Below, piece after piece: positions 61,601 through 64,000 of a DNA stretch of 64,000 bases (positions are counted from its first letter, which is position 1; the number at the start of each line of letters is the position of its first letter). The notes below the pieces were generated by a model. It had not been told where the DNA came from. It made no database searches and was given only the letters and a program-made list of their open reading frames with translations. Source of the DNA: Henricia sp. BOLD:AAB3569. Taxonomy: Eukaryota > Echinodermata > Asteroidea > Spinulosida > Echinasteridae. Location: the NCBI GenBank assembly GCA_037783545.1, contig JBBELK010000217.1:868001-932000 (forward strand), read 5' to 3'. Both the position numbers and the translations under genes were made by a program.

Positions 61601-63243
61601 ACGAAGTGCGAGAGAACAGAAGACATTTTCAGTTTTTAGAGGTGGGAGGAAAACCCCACACACCAATGTGTCAGGAAAACCAACGGGATCAAGCAGGGAC
61701 TGAGAACCCAATCCACATACTGACCCAGACGGGATTCGAACCAGAGCCACGAGGAAAGAACCGCTTCGCCAAACCTGATTCTCCAGTTCAAGCGGTGTGA
61801 CTACAGTTTGACTAGAGTCCCTCGAATGACGGATATCAATTCAGGCATTTTACAATACATAACGCCATCCAGAGTTTCTGTCGGAGAGGGTATTTTCTGA
61901 CTGTGTAGTCAACATCAGTATTCAGATATTCGTTCATTTTGCAAACAATGAAGTGGCGCAATCTTCACTAGTTCACCTGTTCACTGTATTTTGTACATGT
62001 ACACAACGCCATATAAAAACAAAATGGTGGTCCCGTATACATTTGTCAAATGGATTATTGGCAAACTGTTATATCCCACAAAAAAACTGTTTTACTTATT
62101 GGAATTTGCCATTGACTGTAGTGCTTAGTTGTAATACAAAATAGCAGTTTTCTCAAAATGCCAAAAATGGATATATAGCGTTTTGCGATGAAACTCTTCA
62201 TATACCACTCTGCAAACAGAGCGCTGTTAGGATACATGTTGAAAGGGTTGTCTGGGTAGCGAGCCACTTGTGCATCCAATAAGAGTGCACTACCAGAAAA
62301 ACCATTTCTATACAGAACAGGCCAAATGGCTTGCAGCATGGCTTTACCTTTTTTAGTTCAACTTAGTGTAACCCACCTTTATTTGGTCCAGGAGTGCTGT
62401 GGCTATATTGGTATGCATATCAATAGTCTTCTTCTTCTGAAGTAGCTCAGGTAGTGAACTGTGGATAACAATTCAGATAACATTCAGGACTACAGCCCAT
62501 TTTGGTGATAATATTCTCCTACAAACACTTTTGTCTTTTCTCAATATGGAAGAAACAACTAACTTGTTCAAAGAAGATAACTTTAAGGAGCATGTCCAGA
62601 TCACATTTTTGAACCCCCAATTTTTGCTGTGGGTGTTGAGATCTTTGTACCATATCATTTGTCAGATTTTTCTCACTACCATTCTGAAATTTTGCGTTCT
62701 CATTCCATATATAGTCAAGGATATCGTCAAAAAACCACCGCTGTTTTGTAAAATAAATGATTTGGTTTCATAAAGCAGTGCAGTAATTACACCAACCTTT
62801 TTAGTTCCACATCCAAACTAGTGGTTGTGGGATTGCAAAACCCATTTAAAAAAAACAAACAATCTGGTCACGCTCCTTTGATTACATAGTGAAAATTTAT
62901 TCAGCCATTTAAATGGATATGATGTTCATTCATGTTTTCATTGGGCTATCTCTCACTAATTATAAGATTCTTGTTTTACCTGTAGAATGTGGACACTTTA
63001 GTTACACCGTAATGCACATACTTTTACTGTAGTGGGATATCATTTTCTTTGTGATATGAATACTGGCTGAGGTAGCTAGACTGGAAAGGGACAGTTTTTG
63101 AGATATGGTGTGTCACAAAACGTGACCCAACTTCACGGACAAACCCACATGTACGCACAACCTGCTTACCTGACAGCCGAGGTAAGTTTGGCTGTAGTGT
63201 CTGATAGCATGGTAATAGCACCCTCGTCCTCGCCTTCCAGACC
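56463..63243 (-). CDS. SCFD1: SCFD1 (Sly1) homolog, nine C-terminal coding exons
   Basis: Exons in transcript order: 63243-63170, 62458-62377, 61167-61003, 60352-60273, 59633-59495, 59066-59013, 57992-57940, 57505-57403, 56555-56463. They splice in frame to 280 residues. Signature blocks are GLEGEDEGAITMLSD, ARKLDVYFELEEKLMSK, DPDAGSPEDKMRLF, AGCNLAPLQYVKRW, STGSQFVMEGVKN, DDYLYFDPKLLR and FVVGGGNYIEYQNLMDYVK. All occur in this order in vertebrate SCFD1 (642 aa). SCFD1 is the Sec1/Munc18 protein that binds syntaxin-5/18 and promotes SNARE assembly between ER and Golgi. The part here is the second half of the SM fold (end of domain 3 and the C-terminal part of domain 2). The first half lies beyond 64000. 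Orientation is convergent with PPP1R37. Confidence 0.96.
56766..57020 (+). repeat. Dispersed family H, copy 4
   Basis: TAGACCTTTATCACGGTGCG starts it. It is nearly parallel to 9212-9440 throughout, with extra CGCGCTATCGCGCGG sequence. A matching AAGGTCTATA at 57322-57331 could be its far end. It lies in the last SCFD1 intron. Confidence 0.7.
57403..57505 (-). CDS. SCFD1: SCFD1 exon, GGGNYIEYQNL motif
   Basis: The exon has one base plus 34 codons between TGATCATTTCAG and GTAATT. It reads SSIPRNKTPFQDAIVFVV, GGGNYIEYQNLMDYVK. The GGGNYIEYQNL block is diagnostic for Sly1 and sits in the C-terminal alpha/beta domain. Confidence 0.98.
57940..57992 (-). CDS. SCFD1: SCFD1 exon
   Basis: 17 codons plus two bases between TTGTTTCAG and GTACGT. 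It reads ETDDYLYFDPKLLRVTD; the split Ser is completed by the next exon. It matches the ETDDYRYFDPKML block. Confidence 0.96.
58085..58262 (+). mobile_element. 5'-truncated LINE 3' end
   Basis: One frame reads LFKKHLKTHLFKLAFQ and stop, the familiar last residues of many L2/CR1-type reverse-transcriptase ORFs (FKxxLKTHLFxxAF). It is followed by a short 3' UTR with AAGCGCATTGAGAG and GCGCTATATAAGAA, a tail motif shared by many LINEs and SINEs, and TTATTTTT. It lies in an SCFD1 intron, in antisense orientation to the gene. Confidence 0.7.
58306..58571 (-). mobile_element. Element L, copy 2 (reverse)
   Basis: TATAAGGGCGACG and GGGCGACAATTTGG at the left, then repeated AAAACCATTTTTATTAGGT-type units, and CGAAATTTCGGTGGTCGTCT near the right. 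This is the reverse complement of the organisation at 14437-14745. It lies between the LINE tail and a SINE. Confidence 0.6.
58573..58947 (-). mobile_element. SINE-B copy, most complete
   Basis: The (ATT)n run at 58577-58612 is the tail. The body is nearly identical to 53749-53990. The head on the minus strand starts GTGGGATACCGTGGCCGAGT, then GGTTTGGGTCATTGACTCGC, and has a box-B-like GGGTTTGAATCC. It looks like a tRNA-Ser/Leu-type promoter. Fixed in an SCFD1 intron, in gene-sense orientation. Confidence 0.85.
59013..59066 (-). CDS. SCFD1: SCFD1 exon
   Basis: 18 codons, phase 0 to 0, between TTTTTCTTCAG and GTTGGT: NLPATRIVDALMELKSNQ. It matches the NLPVTRILDNLMEMKSNP block of vertebrate SCFD1. 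Confidence 0.97.
59390..59474. mobile_element. Inverted-repeat element G, copy 2
   Basis: AGCAGCCGATTTTACGAAAC and TTCGTGAAGTCGGCTGCT are the ends, with GCGCAACTTTTTATTGCACA inside. It ends about 20 bases downstream of the 5' splice site of the exon 59633-59495. Confidence 0.7.
59495..59633 (-). CDS. SCFD1: SCFD1 exon
   Basis: One base plus 46 codons after TTGTTCCTTTAG. It reads LYTKMTTAPSQYGGGGTKTI, SMFSKLMSTGSQFVMEGVKN, FVVKKH, ending CAT before GTGAGA. TGSQFVMEGVKN is identical to vertebrate Sly1. The open frame continues past the donor, but splicing at GTGAGA restores NLPATR. Confidence 0.97.
59785..60085 (-). mobile_element. SINE-B subfamily copy
   Basis: TTTAATGAGTTTAATGAATT and AGGCTGAATTAC form the tail side; GTGGGTGGCACCACTGGCAG, GGACCAACGGCTTTACA, AGGCACAGATACCAAGGCCG and GGTATCGAACCCGCACCC follow. 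It shares the tail with 3685-3745 and the head with other SINE-B copies. Several internal deletions relative to 58573-58947. Confidence 0.65.
60273..60352 (-). CDS. SCFD1: SCFD1 exon
   Basis: 26 codons plus two bases between CTCTCTTCAG and GTGAGT: AELDQYSIALESAGCNLAPL, QYVKRW, then a Lys split across the junction. It matches ADLEQYKKALTDAGCNLNPL in vertebrate SCFD1. Confidence 0.97.
60505..60740. mobile_element. Element F, complete copy
   Basis: GGGGCCAATTTCATGGCGCT, GCTAAGCACAAAAATT at the left and AATTTTTGTGCTAAGCAGCG, CCGTGAAATTGGCCCC at the right. The arms continue through ATAAAGCAAA. 236 bases, MITE-like. It defines the family whose interrupted copy is at 44703-45249. Confidence 0.88.
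60959..60980. repeat. Poly-C run (poly-G in SCFD1 transcript)
   Basis: 22 C on the plus strand. In the SCFD1 pre-mRNA this is a G-run 23-44 bases after the 5' splice site of the exon ending at 61003. The length is probably variable. Confidence 0.95.
61003..61167 (-). CDS. SCFD1: SCFD1 exon
   Basis: 55 codons, phase 0 to 0, between CTACTCTTACAG and GTAAGT. It reads ARKLDVYFELEEKLMSKQSL, DKSLMDVITDPDAGSPEDKM, RLFIIFFICTPSLSD. It matches the long conserved ARKLDVYFEYEEKIMSK...DPDAGTPEDKMRLFLIYY block. Confidence 0.98.
61490..61795 (-). mobile_element. SINE-like element (family V)
   Basis: The minus strand carries a box-B-like GGTTCGAATCCCGTCTGGGT near 61740, then a body with GGGTTTTCCTCCCACCTC and AACCTCCCAGGAGGCTACAG, and ends at CATTTAGGGGATCATACGAA with AGAAGAAGAAC. 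Internally deleted tRNA-derived SINEs of this style are common in marine invertebrates. The 84-codon frame over it is not a gene. Confidence 0.5.
61796..62376. other. SCFD1 intron, nothing recognised
   Basis: A 94-codon minus frame (62055-62339) has no SCFD1 similarity and no domain. Confidence 0.55.
62377..62458 (-). CDS. SCFD1: SCFD1 exon
   Basis: One base plus 27 codons between GTTATCCACAG and GTGGGT: SLPELLQKKKTIDMHTNIAT, ALLDQIK. It matches SLPELLEKKRLIDLHTNVATAVL in vertebrate SCFD1. Confidence 0.97.
62583..62880. mobile_element. MITE C, copy 4
   Basis: TTAAGGAGCATGTCCAGATC at the left and ATCTGGTCACGCTCCTTTG at the right. The interior is the reverse complement of the other copies (AGATCTTTGTACCATATCAT). 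The right TTAA is mutated. Confidence 0.75.
63170..63243 (-). CDS. SCFD1: SCFD1 exon, first one in window
   Basis: 24 codons plus two bases between CATTTTTTAG and GTAAGC: GLEGEDEGAITMLSDTTAKL, TSAV and a split Ser. It is nearly identical to GLEGEDEGAISMLSDNTAKLTSAVS. The preceding exon is not found up to 64000. Confidence 0.96.
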
Positions 63244-64000
63244 CTAAAAAATGCAGGTAAATACAAAATTTAGTTTTTCAACAAATATTGAGCTAATAAT
63301 GCATCACATTGAGGTGTGGTAGTCAAGACTATCACAAGGCCTTGCAAGTCTTCACAATGCTATAAGTAAACTTGTGCTGATATCCAGGACTTGACAACTG
63401 AGTCCACCAAGGCCAATGGCCTCATGCCCTGCTGAGTTGGCCCCGCTGTTCCTTCAAGATATACTGAAGCCAACATGCCCTATCCTCTTAAATTTCATGA
63501 GGCTTGTAGACATTACGACCAAAATACATTTGCGCACAACAGCAAAAACCTTCTCCGAGCAGGTTTTAATTTGCCATTGTGAGCACCAGCAAATAACCAT
63601 TAAACCACTTCGCGAGGGCTAGGCATTTTCCAATTCATTCCCCTGGAGTGGGAGACTGCACTAGCAATTTTAGTTATGCAGTATACATGTATGTCTCTGG
63701 GGTTGGAGACTTAAACTAGTTTTTATTTCAAGTCGTAAATCAATCTTAATTTCCCAAGTCCAGTCACAAGTCATTTTCTCTAGAGTCAAGTCACAGGTCA
63801 AAAACCAAAAACTGACTTAACACCAAGCCAACAAGATAATAGTGACCAGCTCTGCCCTGGTCTAATTCATGGTCTAATTCATAGGCTAATTCTGTAAAAC
63901 CGCTCCCAAGACACTCACACTCAGAACTGCATATGCAGTTCTCCGTCACAAAGTGGTTAAAGCGACTTCTCACTGTGCGATTTTTGCCACGAATTTCCAA
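63244..64000. other. SCFD1 intron, nothing recognised
   Basis: No further SCFD1 exon is visible on the minus strand. CAAGTCACAAGTCA-type words recur near 63755-63800, as they do near 26.9 kb. Confidence 0.55.

Noticed and set aside
61496..61750. 84-codon frame with VRIPSGSVCGLGSQSLLDPV
   Set aside because: It is the translation of a tRNA-derived SINE-like repeat; the same style of frame arises from related repeats in other animals.
1..64000. CRISPR array, operon or bacterial mobile-system features
   Set aside because: The spliced metazoan genes with GT-AG introns show a eukaryotic genome; the regular repeats here have no spacer structure.

Overview
The window is animal genomic DNA, read by eye as AT-rich, with small coding exons separated by long introns full of short repeats. 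The two genes I can identify encode proteins close to vertebrate PPP1R37 and SCFD1 (Sly1). The intron sizes, the abundance of TACATGTA-type palindromes, the tRNA-derived SINEs and the many short inverted-repeat elements suggest a marine invertebrate deuterostome (echinoderm, hemichordate or lancelet). The species cannot be fixed from the sequence alone.

Left and middle (7.9-42.4 kb, + strand): the last ten coding exons of a PPP1R37 homolog. All ten join in frame with consensus splice sites and give 656 residues and a stop. They comprise a ribonuclease-inhibitor-type leucine-rich-repeat domain, a long disordered acidic/Ser/Thr tail and a short charged C-terminal helix. The N-terminal exon or exons, where the PP1-docking motif of vertebrate PPP1R37 lies, are not in the 7.9 kb upstream that I can read. 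They are probably left of the window.

Right (56.4-63.3 kb, - strand): the last nine coding exons of an SCFD1/Sly1 homolog, a Sec1/Munc18-family regulator of ER-Golgi SNAREs. They give 280 residues, from the GLEGEDEG block to the C-terminus. The upstream exons lie beyond position 64000. The two genes converge, with about 14 kb between their stop codons. That interval holds repeats, a possible 3'-UTR exon of PPP1R37 and one unassigned exon-like stretch near 52.2 kb.

Almost everything else is repetitive: at least fifteen short inverted-repeat or MITE-like families, several with two to eight copies; a mariner-type deletion derivative with TA target sites; at least three tRNA-derived SINE families, one arranged as a 3.4-copy tandem array; a truncated LINE 3' end; a 338-bp tandem repeat; 30-bp and 19-bp minisatellites; and homopolymer G/C tracts. 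Several families abut TTAA, and one such element is inserted in another family with a clean TTAA duplication. I found no CRISPR array, operon, rRNA or full-length transposase gene. No new biological system is evident. The most interesting material is the nested transposon architecture, the exon-adjacent G-rich and minisatellite DNA, and a few exon-like stretches without a known protein.
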